From Anniella stebbinsi (taxonomy: Eukaryota; Chordata; Lepidosauria; Squamata; Anniellidae), in contig JARDYH010000002.1 in the NCBI GenBank assembly GCA_029215795.1, positions 8,425,001 through 8,489,000 of the forward strand: 64,000 nt of DNA. The letters run 5' to 3'. The translations under genes and the position numbers were made by a program. The notes under the pieces were generated by a model. It did not search any database. It was not told the DNA's origin and saw only the letters and a program-made list of their open reading frames with translations. This document shows positions 42,176 to 53,749 of this stretch, piece by piece; position 1 is the stretch's first letter, and each line of letters opens with the position of its first letter.

Positions 42176-42700
42176 TAAAAGCTTTAAATAAGAGATATAC
42201 AAAAGCTGAAAATAAATTAAATAAGTTTCAATATTAAAACATTTCAACATTTAAAATACAAATTAACATCAAAAATTAAAAGTCTTAAAACGTATCTGGG
42301 GTCCATGTTATTCTCCTGCCGTAATTAGAAAGTTTTTGTATGCCTCCAGAAACACATCAGGGAGGGAGCCAGTCTAGCTACCCTGGGAAGGGAGTTCCAG
42401 AGCATTGGAGCAGCCACCGAGAAGGCCCTCTCCCGCGTTCCCACCAGGTGTGCCTGTGATGGCTGCGGGACTGAGAGAAGGGCTTCCCCTGAAGATCTCA
42501 AAGCACAGGCAGGCTCGTAAGGGAGAATATGATCTTCCAGATAACCTGGACCTGAGCCGCATAGGGCTTTATAGGTCATAACCAGCACTTTGAATTGTGC
42601 CCGGAAACAGACTGGAAGCCAGTAGAGCTGTTTTAACAGGGCAGTTGTATGCGCCCTTCCTTTCCCATCAGGTCTCTGAAAAACTTGCAAGGTCTAAAAG
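42176..42700 (-). pseudogene. L2-like LINE copy d, minus strand
   Basis: A frame at 42325-42690 (121 codons) encodes KQLYWLPVCFRAQFKVLVMT, YKALCGSGPGYLEDHILPYE, ALRSSGEALLSVPQPS, TRERAFSVAAPMLWNSLP and a CFWRHTKTF end. A short A-rich 3' UTR lies at 42176-42320. It is diverged from copies a and b, so it is an older family or copy. Sequence from 42700 to 42835 may continue it, but I cannot recognise motifs there. Confidence 0.8.
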
Positions 42701-43039
42701 TCACCCAATCAATCTCATGGGCTCCAGCTGACCGATACCAGCCGGAGGCAAGAATCTTAAGTCTGTGCTGTCTCCAGAGGATGCCACCGCACTACAAGGT
42801 CAGTCAGAGCCCAGCGAGATCAATTATTTGACTTCTTGTAAGAGAGGACTGCTTCTCTTTATCCCACCTTGGCATTTGTGATGCTACATCTGGTGGCTGA
42901 ATGAAGCCTGAAAAAAACTTTTGTGCTAGGGTGAATAACAATAAAACAACATCTTTGGTAGTTCTGTGACTCCCCAGTGTGAAGTTTTGAGTCTTGAAGA
43001 CTTTCACAGCTAGAAGCGGGTAAGAAATTCCCTACACAA

Positions 43040-43662
43040 ATGCAGCGGCCAGATTGATAACTGGAACCAGTAGGTTCGAACATATAAGACCTACTCTGGC
43101 CCGCTTGCATTGGCTGCCTGTATGTTTCCGAGCCCGGTTCAAGGTGCTGGTTTTAACCTATAAAGCCTTACACGGCTTGGGACCACAATACCTGATGGAA
43201 CGCCTTTCCCGACATGAACCTACCCGAACACTACGTTCAACATCTAAGGCCCTCCTCCGAGTGCCTCCTCCGAGGGAAGCTCGGAGGTCGGCAACAAGAG
43301 AGAGGGCCTTCTCTGTGGTGGCTCCCCAATTGTGGAACGATCTCCCTGTCGAGGCCCGCCTGGCGCCAACATTGTTATCTTTTCGGCGCCAGGTCAAGAC
43401 TTTCCTCTTCTCTCAGGCATTTGGCAATATCTGAGGAGCCTGGGTCTGTTTTGTTTTGTTTTTGTAGGGTTTTTTTTTTTTTTTTTTTTGGAAGTGTTGA
43501 AGTGGTTTTTAAATGTACAGATTGTGTGTATGTTGTATGTTTTTGCTGTTTTAATTTTTGTATATTGTTTTTAATTGTTTTTAATCCTATGTAAACCGCC
43601 CAGAGAGCTTCGGCTATGGGGCGGTATACAAATGTAATAAATAAATAAAATAAATAAATACA
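43040..43662 (+). pseudogene. L2-like LINE copy e, plus strand
   Basis: An open frame to 43434 encodes NAAARLITGTSRFEHIRPTL, ARLHWLPVCFRARFKVLVLT, YKALHGLGPQYLMERLSRHE, LLRVPPPREARRSATRERAF, SVVAPQLWNDLPVEARLAP and RRQVKTFLFSQAFGNI. The C-terminal domain is intact for about 130 codons with no stop. The 3' UTR has a T run, then GAGAGCTTCGGCTATGGGGC and (AATA)n to 43662. It is 5'-truncated and lies tail-away from the minus-strand cluster. Confidence 0.88.
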
Positions 43663-43789
43663 CTGAGGTTTCATTTTCAACTTCTTTACTGTAATCACTT
43701 CTCCCAGGGCTTTTAGCGAACCAAGACAGGAATCTGCATTTTGATGAGCTTTTTGAGTCTTAAAGGTGACATAAAATAATTCTAAATAA

Positions 43790-43960
43790 ATAAATAAGAC
43801 CTAAAAACCGCGACTTGGGAAAACATGCACAGGACTGTGTATATTAGGGGACAGTGCACACAAATACATTTATTTGGAAAATGTACACACAAAGCAGCAT
43901 TTCTGCAATATAAGGTAATGGGGAAATGCATATATTGGAAAAAAATAGGCAGACAGAAAG
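43790..43960 (-). mobile_element. old hAT-like repeat, GCATTTTTG family, minus strand
   Basis: AAACATGCACAGGACTGTGT, GGACAGTGCACACAAATACA and GGGGAAATGCATATATTGG are complementary phrases of the family at 19547. Confidence 0.35.
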
Positions 43961-44011
43961 AGTAAGAACATATGAAGAACAATAAGCTAAGAAGGGCAAC
44001 AATTGAATAGA

Positions 44012-44640
44012 ACCAAACCAAACCAATGCTAAAGACCACACAACTGTCATTGTGTTCACATTACCTGCCACCGCTGAAGCAGTTTGGACCTTTTGTCAGG
44101 AACTGAGAAAAACCTCTTTAGAGGCTTTCATATAACACTTGGATGGAAGGACTATTTAAAGTTTTCAAACTCCCATACTCCCACGGCTTTGCTCGTTAAA
44201 AAGGCGATAAAGGAATTGTTTTTCTGAAGAAGCCAAAATACATGGCGAAACAGGACAAAAGTACCAGATGCCTTGAACCTTAAAACTCTGTTATCTTGAT
44301 ATGTTGTTTGGTGGTTTACCTAAAAGCTTTGCTTGATGTTTGCATCTTATCTGATTCAGGGAAAAAACACCTGTCATGTTTTTACCTTTACACCGATGCT
44401 AAATGATTGTACCTTATTTGTACTTGTTATAGTCTACTGATTGTTTAAAGCAAACGTTTAGCTTTTCAGCATTTGAAAAAAATCAGCTTGTATAATTGTA
44501 ACACACATGTTGAATGTGTTGTAGTTGTTTAGCTTATCAGCATTTGGGTAATTGTATAAATTCGTCTTATATAATGGTTTCCAATTGGGGTGTCACCCAA
44601 TCAATTACAGTTGTGTGCTCTTTAGCATTGGTTTGGTTAA
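44012..44640. mobile_element. foldback element with hammerhead-like core, possibly Penelope-like
   Basis: The left arm AACCAATGCTAAAGACCACA (about 44023-44042, preceded by AACCAAACCAA) is complementary to the right arm TGTGCTCTTTAGCATTGGTT (about 44613-44632). Between them, at 44224-44251, is CTGAAGA, an AGCC/GGC stem with a 9-nt loop, then GAAAC. This matches the conserved CUGANGA...GAAA core and stem II of hammerhead ribozymes. No RT was seen. Penelope-like retroelements are known to carry hammerheads in terminal repeats; membership is inferred. Confidence 0.45.
44224..44251 (+). ncRNA. hammerhead-like ribozyme core (candidate)
   Basis: CTGAAGA (44224-44230), A-GCC (44231-44234), loop AAAATACAT, GGC (44244-44246), GAAAC (44247-44251). 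Both invariant core strands and a 3-4-bp stem II are present. Stems I and III and the cleavage site were not established, so activity is unknown. Confidence 0.3.
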
Positions 44641-44662
44641 AACATAAGAAGAGCCATGCTGA

Positions 44663-44822
44663 GTTTGGACTGACCTTGGGATCACAGCTCTGGGGACTGA
44701 CATAGTGAGCACCTGCACTTCACAAATTGACAACTAAACCACTAGTTATGACCCTGGAACATAATCCAATATGCACTGGCTCTTTTAGAGTCATTTGTTC
44801 GTGCATTCCCTCCAAGCCAAGA
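44663..44822. repeat. duplicated flank, copy 1 (partner at 55658-55812)
   Basis: GTTTGGACTGACCTTGGGAT, ACAGCTCTGGGGACTGA, GCACCTGCACTTCACAAATT, GACAACTAAACCACTAG and GCTCTTTTAGAGTCATTTGT recur in order at 55658-55812. In both places a minus-strand CR1 3' end follows at the same junction (AAGAACAT...AGAAGAGCCCTG). Confidence 0.9.
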
Positions 44823-45510
44823 CTAAGAACATAAGAAGAGCCCTGCTGGATCAGACCAAGGATCCATCGTCCAGCACTCTGTTCACACAGTGGCCAACCA
44901 GCTGTCAGTCAGGGACCCACAAGCAGAACATGGGTGCATCAGCACCCTTCCACCCATGTTCCCCAGCAACTGGTGTGCATTGGGTTATTGATGTATTGAT
45001 GTATTTATTTATTTATTATTGCATTTATATCCCACCTTTTTTCCTCCAAGGAACCGAAGGCAGTGCACATAATCCTTCTCTTCTCCATTTTATCCTCACA
45101 ACAACGGCCCTGTGTGGTAAGTTGGGATGAGAGTCTGTGACTGGCCCAAAGTCACCCAGTGGGTTTCCATGGCTGAGTGGGGACTAGAAGCCGGATCTCC
45201 CACCTCCCAGTCCAACACTTTAGCCACTACACCACACCACCTCTAATACTGCCTCTAACTGTATTGTCTCTATTACTGGAGGGAGCACGTAGCCATCAAA
45301 ACTAGTAGCCATTGATAGCCTTCTCCTTCAGGAATGTATCCAAGCGATCCAAATTGGTGGCCATCACTACATCTAGTGGAAGTGAGTTTCATAGTCTAAC
45401 TGCATGCTGTGTAAAGAAGTACTTCCTTTATCTGTCCTGAATCTCCCACCAATCAGCTTCATAGGATGACCCTACTGGAGTTCTTGTATTAGAAAAGAGG
45501 GAGAAAAAGG
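44823..45510 (-). mobile_element. CR1-like LINE 3' part, minus strand, split by a SINE
   Basis: From the plus strand: TAAGAACATAAGAAGAGCCC, CAGTGGCCAACCAGCTGTCA and CCATGTTCCCCAGCAACTGG up to about 44987. After the SINE come GGGAGCACGTAGCCATCAAA, CAAATTGGTGGCCATCACTA, TCCTGAATCTCCCACCAATC and AGCTTCATAGGATGACCC, as in the copy at 55813-56885. It is non-coding with scattered stops. Confidence 0.8.
44988..45246 (-). mobile_element. tRNA-derived SINE nested in CR1, minus strand
   Basis: Read from the minus strand: GGTGTAGTGGCTAAAGTGTT (A-box region), GGCTTCTAGTCC in B-box position, CAGCCATGGAAACCCACTGG, GTGACTTTGGGCCAGTCACA, GTTGTTGTGAGGATAAAATG, then GGTGGGATATAAATGC and an (AATA)n tail. The tail matches that of the L2-like LINEs, implying shared mobilisation. 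It interrupts the CR1 that spans 44823-45510. Confidence 0.8.
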
Positions 45511-45529
45511 TCTTCATATCCACATTCAT

Positions 45530-45696
45530 ACCATGCAGAAATGCACTTACAAAATAACCTATGAATTTCCGTATGGATCTGTGTTCTTTTTAAAAATAAA
45601 ATAAAATACAGAAGCAGGAGGGAATGAGCTTGATCCAAAAAAACTAAAAATAAAATAAACTGACAAGATGAAGATTGACAGATCTATCTATCCCTA
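45530..45696 (-). mobile_element. old hAT-like repeat end, minus strand
   Basis: ATTGACAGATCTATCTATCCCTA ends at 45696 in its last 20 bp as the complement of the TAGGGATGGACAGATCTGTC-type end. It contains AAATGCACTTACAAAATAAC. Family of 19547. Confidence 0.4.
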
Positions 45697-45750
45697 TTCA
45701 CAACATCACTGTTTTTCCCCAATCACTGCTGTAGTGGTGAATCCATTGAG

Positions 45751-46259
45751 GGCTCAGTTCGGATGACATATTAAGCAACGGAGGGGTAAATAACGTACTG
45801 ACCGTGCGTTAGGCAGGAGGCGCTCCACAGACGACACACTGCAACCGGCGCTGCTCGGAACCGGCAAATGCCCCGGCTGCTACGAACTTGCGGTGGCCAT
45901 TTTGGTTGTAGCCTCTCCTCCGTGTGTCCCCCAGCCGTATCCCAGCATGCACCATGAGTTCTACCGGCTGCATAGAGCGGCCGGGGTTTTTTGGCTGCTC
46001 TAGGCAGCAGAACTCTATTTCGAAACGGAATAGTCCACGGAGAGAGGGGGGGCTGAATTCGGACGACACTTTAAACAACGGGGCTTCGGGCTAAACAACG
46101 TGCAAGCCCGTTGTTTCGTTCCGTTGTTTAAAGTGCCTGATTAACGTACTGTCAGTTTTGTGTGTGTTGTGTGTTGCCCTCCAGACGACACAATAAGCAA
46201 CACAACTGACGATTGTTCCCCCCCTCCTCCATTGCCTAATGTGTCGTCCGAACTGAGCC
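45751..46259. mobile_element. inverted-repeat DNA element, GGCTCAGTTCGGATGACA subtype
   Basis: The ends GGCTCAGTTCGGATGACATA and TGTGTCGTCCGAACTGAGCC are inverted. The interior is collinear with 26250-26767 (AACGTACTGACCGTGCGTTA, CAAATGCCCCGGCTGCTACG, GGGCTTCGGGCTAAACAACG), differing by short substitutions and loss of long G runs. The flanks show no matching TSD. Confidence 0.78.
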
Positions 46260-47400
46260 ACTCTGTATTCTTTCCAGAAGTTTTCAACTCTGCTAAAGTT
46301 ATGATGCAGTCTTGACCTCTTTACTGTATGTTACTGTATGCAATATTAATTCATTTATATTATGATGAGTGCACAAGTGTTTGATCCCGTCCTATAATCT
46401 GGCAGGTCACCCTCTTTGAATTAAAACTTGCGGTGATAATTTTGCCTTACACATGCATGACTGGGTGGAAGGGAAGGTTAAAAAGTGAAACAAAAGACCC
46501 ATCATACAACATAAGAGCTGAAATGTCCTTGGCACATTCATATTTCACCCAAACAGATCAGATGACAAAATCCCACGATAATTCACTTGCCATGACAAAA
46601 ACCCATAATGAGAACAGAAGATTTGGCCAATTCATTCATTCACCTGACACAGATTGCAACTCATAAGATGGCGGTGTGACGAACGGGGTGAGTTACAGCA
46701 GGGAATTAACCCACTCATGTAATAACTTCACATAGCTTTGACAGGGCTGTGTGCATGCCATCCTATAAATAAAATAAAATAAACTTCTGCAATCCAAATT
46801 CTGCACACACGCAAACAAACACACCAATTGAATTTTGAAAGCTGGATAAATTGTTCAGACGGAACGCACTTGTGTAATGTCTCTTATTGTTTGCATAGCT
46901 TGATTGGCATTAAACGATTCTGGTTTTGATCATCACGTTTCATGACATTGAATTATACAGGACAATGCTATCCCACGGAAATCTTCTCTTGATATCCATC
47001 TGACTTTTTAAAGGTTTCCTCAGACATTGTCCACACACTTTCAAGCATACCTTTTCAATCTGTCTTGCATTTTTTTAAAGGTGAGATTCTCAAAATCCTG
47101 TCTTCTGTACCCAATGAAACACTGTATAGTTTTTACATGCTTCTCCAAAATTGGGACATGCATATAGGCCTTGAGCTTAGATCCCCTTCATGGCTAGGGC
47201 CAGCTTCCTATACCAGGGGGTGATGAAGCTGTTCCTGGACTATACCACTTCAGATTGCAACCGGAGGAGATAACATATGGCGAAATCTTTCCCACGGGGG
47301 GGGGGGGGATGGAGAAAGAAAACTCTGAAGAACAACAAGAAACTGTAGTCCATGTCAGTCTAGTCAGGTGGGAATTTTCTTTCTTTCATTCTTTGGAGGG
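46260..47400. other. no recognised feature
   Basis: Unique-looking sequence; a 77-codon frame at 46433-46666 has no domain. A G run lies near 47297. Confidence 0.4.
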
Positions 47401-47862
47401 GGACTTGGGCCATGCAGTTACCCTGGGGTCATCTCTAGGTTGTCCCTGTGCATCCAGATGATACACAGGGGATCCCGGGGTCAACCGGGGATGACCAGAG
47501 ACTTTCCCCAGGATAACTGAAACCAGGAATGTCCCAGTTTTTCCATGGTCATGGGATAACCCCGAGGACTGTGCTTGGTGTGGTGCTGGCTTCCAGGTCC
47601 GCAAACAGGCACAGAGTTGTGCGGGGTGGCTCCATGCCCATGGGGGTGGAGGGCAGCAATTTCACCATCCCTGGGATGGCAGGGGGTTGTTACTTACTTT
47701 TTCACTGCACAACCTGCCCCTCTTCAAAAATAATAATAATTAAAAATGGCACCTGTGATGTCCCTCTTCCCTTCTGGAATGTCACACAGCCATATAGAAG
47801 CTGGGGGAGGGTTGTGGAAGCAGGTAAGTCCACAATCTTCCCCCCTCCCTCCCATTAGGCCT
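47401..47862. mobile_element. non-autonomous element related to 10009-10500
   Basis: Shared ordered blocks with 10009-10500: CCCTGTGCATCCA, AGGGGATCC, a GACTGTGCTTGGTG/GACTGTGGGTGGTG pair, CCCTTCTGGAATGTCACAC and GCAGGTAAGTCCACAATC. The ends are degraded. Confidence 0.5.
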
Positions 47863-50800
47863 TTAAGGATAGATGATCCCTTGGTCTTTATTCCAACTAC
47901 AAATGGTGATTGGCATTGGAAAACTAGCCGCATGAACAATCCATTTGTCTGACTACTTAAAGTAAGCAACAGCAAACACAGGATAATGAATTTGATCTGC
48001 AGATGAAAGGCACAACGCAAGAGGTGAGCACAGAAAACAAAGTGCATTAAAGCAAAGCGCAAGGCTTTAAATTCTAGGTCTCAAAGTTCTCCCCACCCCG
48101 ATCTCACTCATAATCATACGCAGAAGCTTAGCAGCATAGTTTCTACATGATTTTTTTTTTAAAAAAAATAATTTCTTACAGCGTTAGAAATTGTACCTAT
48201 GATGCCACAGGATTGTATTTACTATAAATCCTTTAAAACATTTCAAAAAGTCCTCCAGAAAACTATAACTTCTTAACAACCGAGCGGGCAACACAAGAGG
48301 GCTCAGTGAATTTGAGAAATTGCGGCATCACCCGGGTTGCTCCAGAAAGACCTGAGGTTGCCTGAAGTCAGCAGGTTGCAGGTTGCATGTGGCTGCGGAT
48401 CTGCGCTGCATCTGTTTGACAATACAGGTGCAGCTTTGCCTACACTGCAATGCATTCCCACGAAGCAGCGGTTTTTCAATTGAACCAACGTCAAGACAGT
48501 GTTTCCGCCATTTGACGTTGCTCCGGGGCCAATCCAGGGGCAGTGCCTGGTGGAAGGCGACTGAAGGATGGTTATCTTCCACCAGGAAGAGGTCAGAGGT
48601 GGTTCTGGTACCTGGATGGCTGCCCATAAACCCCATGCTCCCTCCTTGGCATTGGGATTACCCGACACCACACTGGGAGAGCGAAAGCCTGGGGTTTCAG
48701 AGAGAGGCAGTGCCAACCCAGTGTTGTGACAACAGCCTGACAGTCTCTTTTATCCCCACATGTTTTGGCTTCCTCCAAAGTTTTCAAGAGGTGCATGAAG
48801 TTAGCAGGAACAGAACAAGCCAGTACACAGCAATGGGCAAAGAAAGGAAAAGCAAAGGAAACACAGGGGAAAATCTGGACAAAAAATGAAGACACAGCCC
48901 AATCAATTATTTGTGCACATGGAAGCAGAAAAGTAAGGGGAAAGAGTGTAATGTTAGTCGGGGGCATGCTGGTTGGTGACCACAATATGTCAATTAGGCC
49001 TGTGGACCATTGGTTGAACACGCCTGGTCTAATGTCACAAGCAATCTCTTCTTTTCAACCCTCTTTTCCCGAAAAGAAAAAAAAAAAAGTGGTATCGAAA
49101 AGCTTTGACTCTGCTTTATTACAATATAATGCATGGAAAATAATTCCCAGGTTTTACCAATCTCAGCATAGTTTATGTACATGAGAAGCCTACCACAAAA
49201 TAAAATATGTTCCTAACTGTTTTGTTGTGGTTGTTGCTGTTGTTGTTGTTGACTCAAATGAGGGTCCTTCTACTAGATGGATTGTTGGTTATAGCTGCTT
49301 TGTAATCATAGGTAAAAAAAGCTCCAGTGAGGGAAAGGAAGGCGCCAGGAAGCCATGGAATGACCTCTGCCACTACGTGTCACATTGCATCAAATTGGTT
49401 ATCGTTGTGCCGTGCGCTGACAGCGCATTACGTGATGAGATTTGACATAATTTGGAGGGAAATATGGAGAGAAAATGTAACCTTTCCTGACATGTATTAC
49501 ATTAAAGCATCAATAGCTTGAAGAACTGATAGCGCTCCCATCTTCTTTGGGGAATTAGGCCCCAGAGAAGGACTCTTAGGGAGTGGGTGGATATAGACAC
49601 TGGGTGAAAGCTGTCCCCCACGGTAATAAGGCAGATATTGTATTCACTTTCAAGGATCCTTCCTGGATTGCAATTTTCATTTTATTTTATTTGCTGCATT
49701 TCCCACCACTGTTAATATCTCACCAGAGGCACATAAATGCAAACAGCTTGATTGGCATCTACCTTTAGTGAGGGATTAGGTCTATATGGAAAATTTCACA
49801 TTACTCATATTTCATGTTGAAATTCAAAACACGAAACACAGAGAATGCTCAACTAAGAGTCAAACTACCCATTCAAAAAGTACCTAGAAAGTACCACTCC
49901 CGATTGCTGGATGTGGGAGGCGTTGGATGCATGTTGAATGTTCCCCCTTGCCAATGTTCCATGCGTATAGAAAATCAGCATATTGGGGAAAAGGCTGTGA
50001 AGGGGGGGGGGCTCTCTGACATGATAGTTTTCTATTGGCATTGAGTTCTTGATCTGGGGGAGCATTTGAATATACATACAATCTTCCATGCAACTGCCGA
50101 CCTCCTGATGGAAATGAGAGAGATAAAGGCGCCTTCAGAATGTTTGTGAATGCATGCACATACATGTAGCTGAGAACAAGTTTTGAGGGTGTTCATATTT
50201 GTTTTACCTCCTTCAGAGACCAGGAGCTCCATCACACCAGCATTTTATCGCACTTTCGTCCTGCCTTGTTTACCATTTTGCCCCGCAACCCTAACACGAC
50301 GTTGCTCCTCTACAACAGTCACCTCACCTCTTCCCCTCCTGTTTCCATGTTTTTCTAGGGTGGGGGAAGTGCGGTAATTTTTCTCCACATGGGATAAAAC
50401 CCCTCTTCCTTCTCCATGTATTGCCATTCTTGTGCTATGTCAGAACATCCCGCTTTTGTGGGGCACGTTCGTTGAAGGGCAGTCTTTGAATTCCTTCTCT
50501 CATTCCGCTTGGGGGCACATGCTGAGTCGGTCGAACAAACGGACTTGTGCTGAATCGGTTGAGCGGACTTTCGCTGCTCCAACCCCACTCTCATTGCTCT
50601 CTCAGCCACCTGGCGCCCAACCGATAAAACCCTAAATAGCTAAAATGCTAGACTACAAAACTAGAGCGAGGGGGGGCACCCACATCCATCCCAATGTCCA
50701 TTACAACCAGAACAACCAATTAACTGCAGGGGGGAGGAGAAGAGGCAGGGTGGGGTGTGCGCAATAGCAGGAGAGCGAACAAATGAAAAGGCATTTCACC

Positions 50801-52000
50801 AGGACAGTGGCGATACAAGGAAGAGTGAGATGGAGGAGGTGAAAAGGTAAACAATGGCAAAATAGCGCAACATTGAAAGCACCTGAAGATGACCAGCGGT
50901 TGTCACGCTAATGAACCAGAGGAGGAAATCACAGATCGTACCCGGAAGGAAAAAAAAGCAGGTGTGATGCAGTTCCAGGTGAAATGTTGGGATATTTTAA
51001 ATGGCCCCTCAAGGGGCCAAAATAGTTCCCATCTCCCTGGAAGCTTTATGCCAAATGACCTCATCGTCATCCCATGCAGGCCAGCCGCACCCTAAACACA
51101 GCTCATGGCCCAGGAACATTCATCAGATCACTGAACTCCATGCCTCTTTCTTCTGTTCTCCATCTTTACTAAGAGGCATAAAGTGGAAATGGGACAACAA
51201 GGAGGGTCCAATCCAAACACAGGAAGTTTTCAAGGTACAGGAAGTCTTCCTCACAAACTGATGACAATCCCTGAAAGTGTAAAAAGTCTTACGGAGTAAT
51301 CATAAGTAATCCAGAAAAACTGAATGGATTTTCAGATATTCAGTGAACATTTGGAGAACTAAGGACCCCCCCCCCCAATAATTATCTCTATTAAAAAAAT
51401 AAGTCTTTGTCTTCACTGCATCCCTATTGTCTTGCAAATATTTCACTATGGAGAGAGGCCATATCTCACTGCTAGAGCACACCCTTTCAGCTTTGCGTTC
51501 TAAATGTCAAAGTTAATCCCTGGCGATTCCAATTAAATAGAGTTCAGAGAACCTATCTGTGAAATGCCTCTTCCTTTTGTCTGAGAAGTTGGCAAAGCCA
51601 CTTCCAGATAGAGTGGCTACTTGTTGGGGTAGTGATGAGGAAGAGGAAGAGGAAGAGGAAGAAGAAGAAATTTAGAGGTTCATCTCACGCTCACTACTGC
51701 CCACTTACGGATGCACGCACATCCTTTAGACAACATCTGCCTCTCGTACGCCTCCCACTAGTTTTTCCATCACAACACAGACCCTTTTTAATCCGACTTT
51801 TTTAAAAAAGCACAATGTGCTGCGGTCGTCTTCCTCATGCAGGAAAAGCAGTGTGATTAAAACGGCCCCTGAATGGGCCACATGGTCTTTGTTTACTTCA
51901 TTTCCCCCCTATACACAGAAGAGGAAGTAATAAGGGACAAACGTAGGGGTGGAGAAGCAATGGTAAGGAAACACGATTTCCCCCGTGTGAGGACTCTCAT
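47863..52000. other. long stretch without a recognised gene or repeat
   Basis: About 4.1 kb, the longest repeat-poor part of the window. Frames of 139-168 codons occur (48383-48889, 48765-49184 plus; 48593-49021 minus). They overlap on both strands, lack any domain I know and have no consistent splice context. A GGAAGA-rich microsatellite lies at about 51641-51668. If a host regulatory element or exon exists in this window, this is the likeliest place, but I cannot support one. Confidence 0.4.
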
Positions 52001-52600
52001 AGGACCTTTCTACACCACGGGGGTGCAGAGGGCCCAGCGTGAGTGAACACGGAAGTAGCCACTTCTGGGTTCAGCACGCTCAAACCACATCACACAGGTG
52101 CTTATTGGAAAGGGCAAGGTCACATGGTCTCCAGTAGGCATTCACTAAGAACTGCTGGGGTCCTCCAGATGATAGAGGAAGGTTTTTTTTTTTTTAACTA
52201 AGCAAATGGAGAAGAGTGCTCCTGCGCTAAAGCGCAAAAGTAAGTATATAAAAAGAAATGTGGCACCTGGTCGCGCATCTCCCCCTCACCATCCTGGGGG
52301 TGGCAATTTTGATCCCCCGTTCTCCTGATGGCCTTGGAGCCATGCGGTGCAGCTCCGTGGCCATTGGTCCTGCTGTGCTTTCTCACATGTAAGCGCGGCA
52401 GCACCGGGGTGGGCTGGCACATTCTTCTGCGGTCCCGGGAAGTTCCCAGAACCACAGAAGAATTGGGACTTTTCTGGTTCCAAGGAACCAGGAAAAATCC
52501 CGTGCCTGCCCCCTGCTCCTGGTACTCCCTGTGCGTCATGCGTACTCACAGGGAGCAGCCGGGGTCCACCCCAGGTATTTTGCCTGGTGTGGAAAAGGCC
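52001..52600. mobile_element. non-autonomous element of the CCTTTCTACACCAC family
   Basis: The ends AGGACCTTTCTACACCACGG and GCCTGGTGTGGAAAAGGCC are inverted. Internal GGAAGTAGCCACTTCTGGGT, GGCACATTCTTCTGCGGTCC and CTCACAGGGAGCAGCCGGGG align with 35309-35829. Non-coding. Confidence 0.7.
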
Positions 52601-52772
52601 ATCGTTTTACTGAATATAAAGGACTAATGTGTTCAGAATGTTTCATTGTAGCGGTGTTTTCCTTCTGTAAGAAACCTCAATTCATCTCATATTTTTATAC
52701 TTCTGGCTTCTTAGCCAAGGGAGTAAGTTTATGACTCAGTAACATTTGCCCAGCCCTTTACTTCCTAGATTT

Positions 52773-52908
52773 TGGCAGGATCTACACTACAACTTTAAAA
52801 CGGTTTATAATTGTAGTGACAACTGTCGGGACCCAGGACACACTCCACATGTACAGTTCTCAAACCATTTTCAAAGACTCATATCCTGCTGGGTGTAGAT
52901 CTGGCCTT
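52773..52908. mobile_element. diverged palindromic MITE, GGC-GATCTACAC family
   Basis: GGCAGGATCTACACTACAAC at the left pairs loosely with CTGGGTGTAGATCTGGCC at the right. TGACAACTGTCGGGACCCA matches TGACAACTGTTGGGGCCCA at 20577. Relative of 20471-20652. Confidence 0.55.
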
Positions 52909-53519
52909 CATCTGCTTGATTCAGCCAGTTCTGCTAATCCTATCGACGAACCAACTCAGTATAAGAGAGTTTTATGTGTTTATAAAGGCTGGGCATGAAG
53001 GCCATGGCACTCTCCCATTGTTGTTCCCTATTGTCTTTGAATCCGGAGGTCTATATAGATGAATGAGTGAATGCATGAATGAATGAACAACAACAACCAA
53101 CATATGGGATGTGGTCCAAGAAATGTTAGTGACAATTATGACCCATTAAAATCAATGGGATTTATATTAGTCGTGAGTAGGTCCCATTCTGTTGCATTCA
53201 AAGGGACTTAAGCTGCAATGTCATGCATGATTAGCAGAAAAGAAGTCCTACAACTCCCAGCATTCCCCAGCCAATGTAGTTGGCCGGGGAACAGTGAGAT
53301 TTGTAGGACTTTCTCTGTCTAAACATGCAGAAGATTGCACTTTTAGCAATCATAGCTAATCTTGGATGATTTTCCACATGAACCCTATTTTGCCATTTAT
53401 TTCCTGTATGGAACATTCTTTGAAATGTCTACATTGTACTAATGTTGTCTATGAGAGAGGGAGTGTTACTTAATGATAAGGCCCAGGTTACATTCTACGT
53501 TCACATGCAGATAGATACT

Positions 53520-53749
53520 GGCTGAATTCGGACAACACAATAAGCAACTGGGGCGGTGGGGGGGAACAATCGTCAGTTGTATTGACTATCGTGTCATCCG
53601 AATGCTGCCATAGTCAACTCAGCACTGATCCTAATCCACACCACAGTTGATTATTTATTACTATGTTGTGTGGGGAGTACCCCCTAGATGAACAACTGTA
53701 CAGTTGATTATTACCCCACCATTGACTACCGTGTTGTCCGAATTCAGCC
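53520..53749. mobile_element. inverted-repeat DNA element, GGCTGAATTCGGAC, 3-bp TSD
   Basis: The ends GGCTGAATTCGGACAACAC and GTGTTGTCCGAATTCAGCC are perfect inverted repeats of 19 bp. The flanks are ACT on both sides (53517-53519, 53750-53752). The 230-bp interior corresponds to the right third of 11442-12206. Confidence 0.82.

Noticed and set aside
48383..48889. 168-codon open frame on the plus strand
   Set aside because: It overlaps long minus-strand frames, its translation has no domain or codon pattern I recognise, and nothing suggests splice sites. Chance frames of this size are expected in 64 kb.
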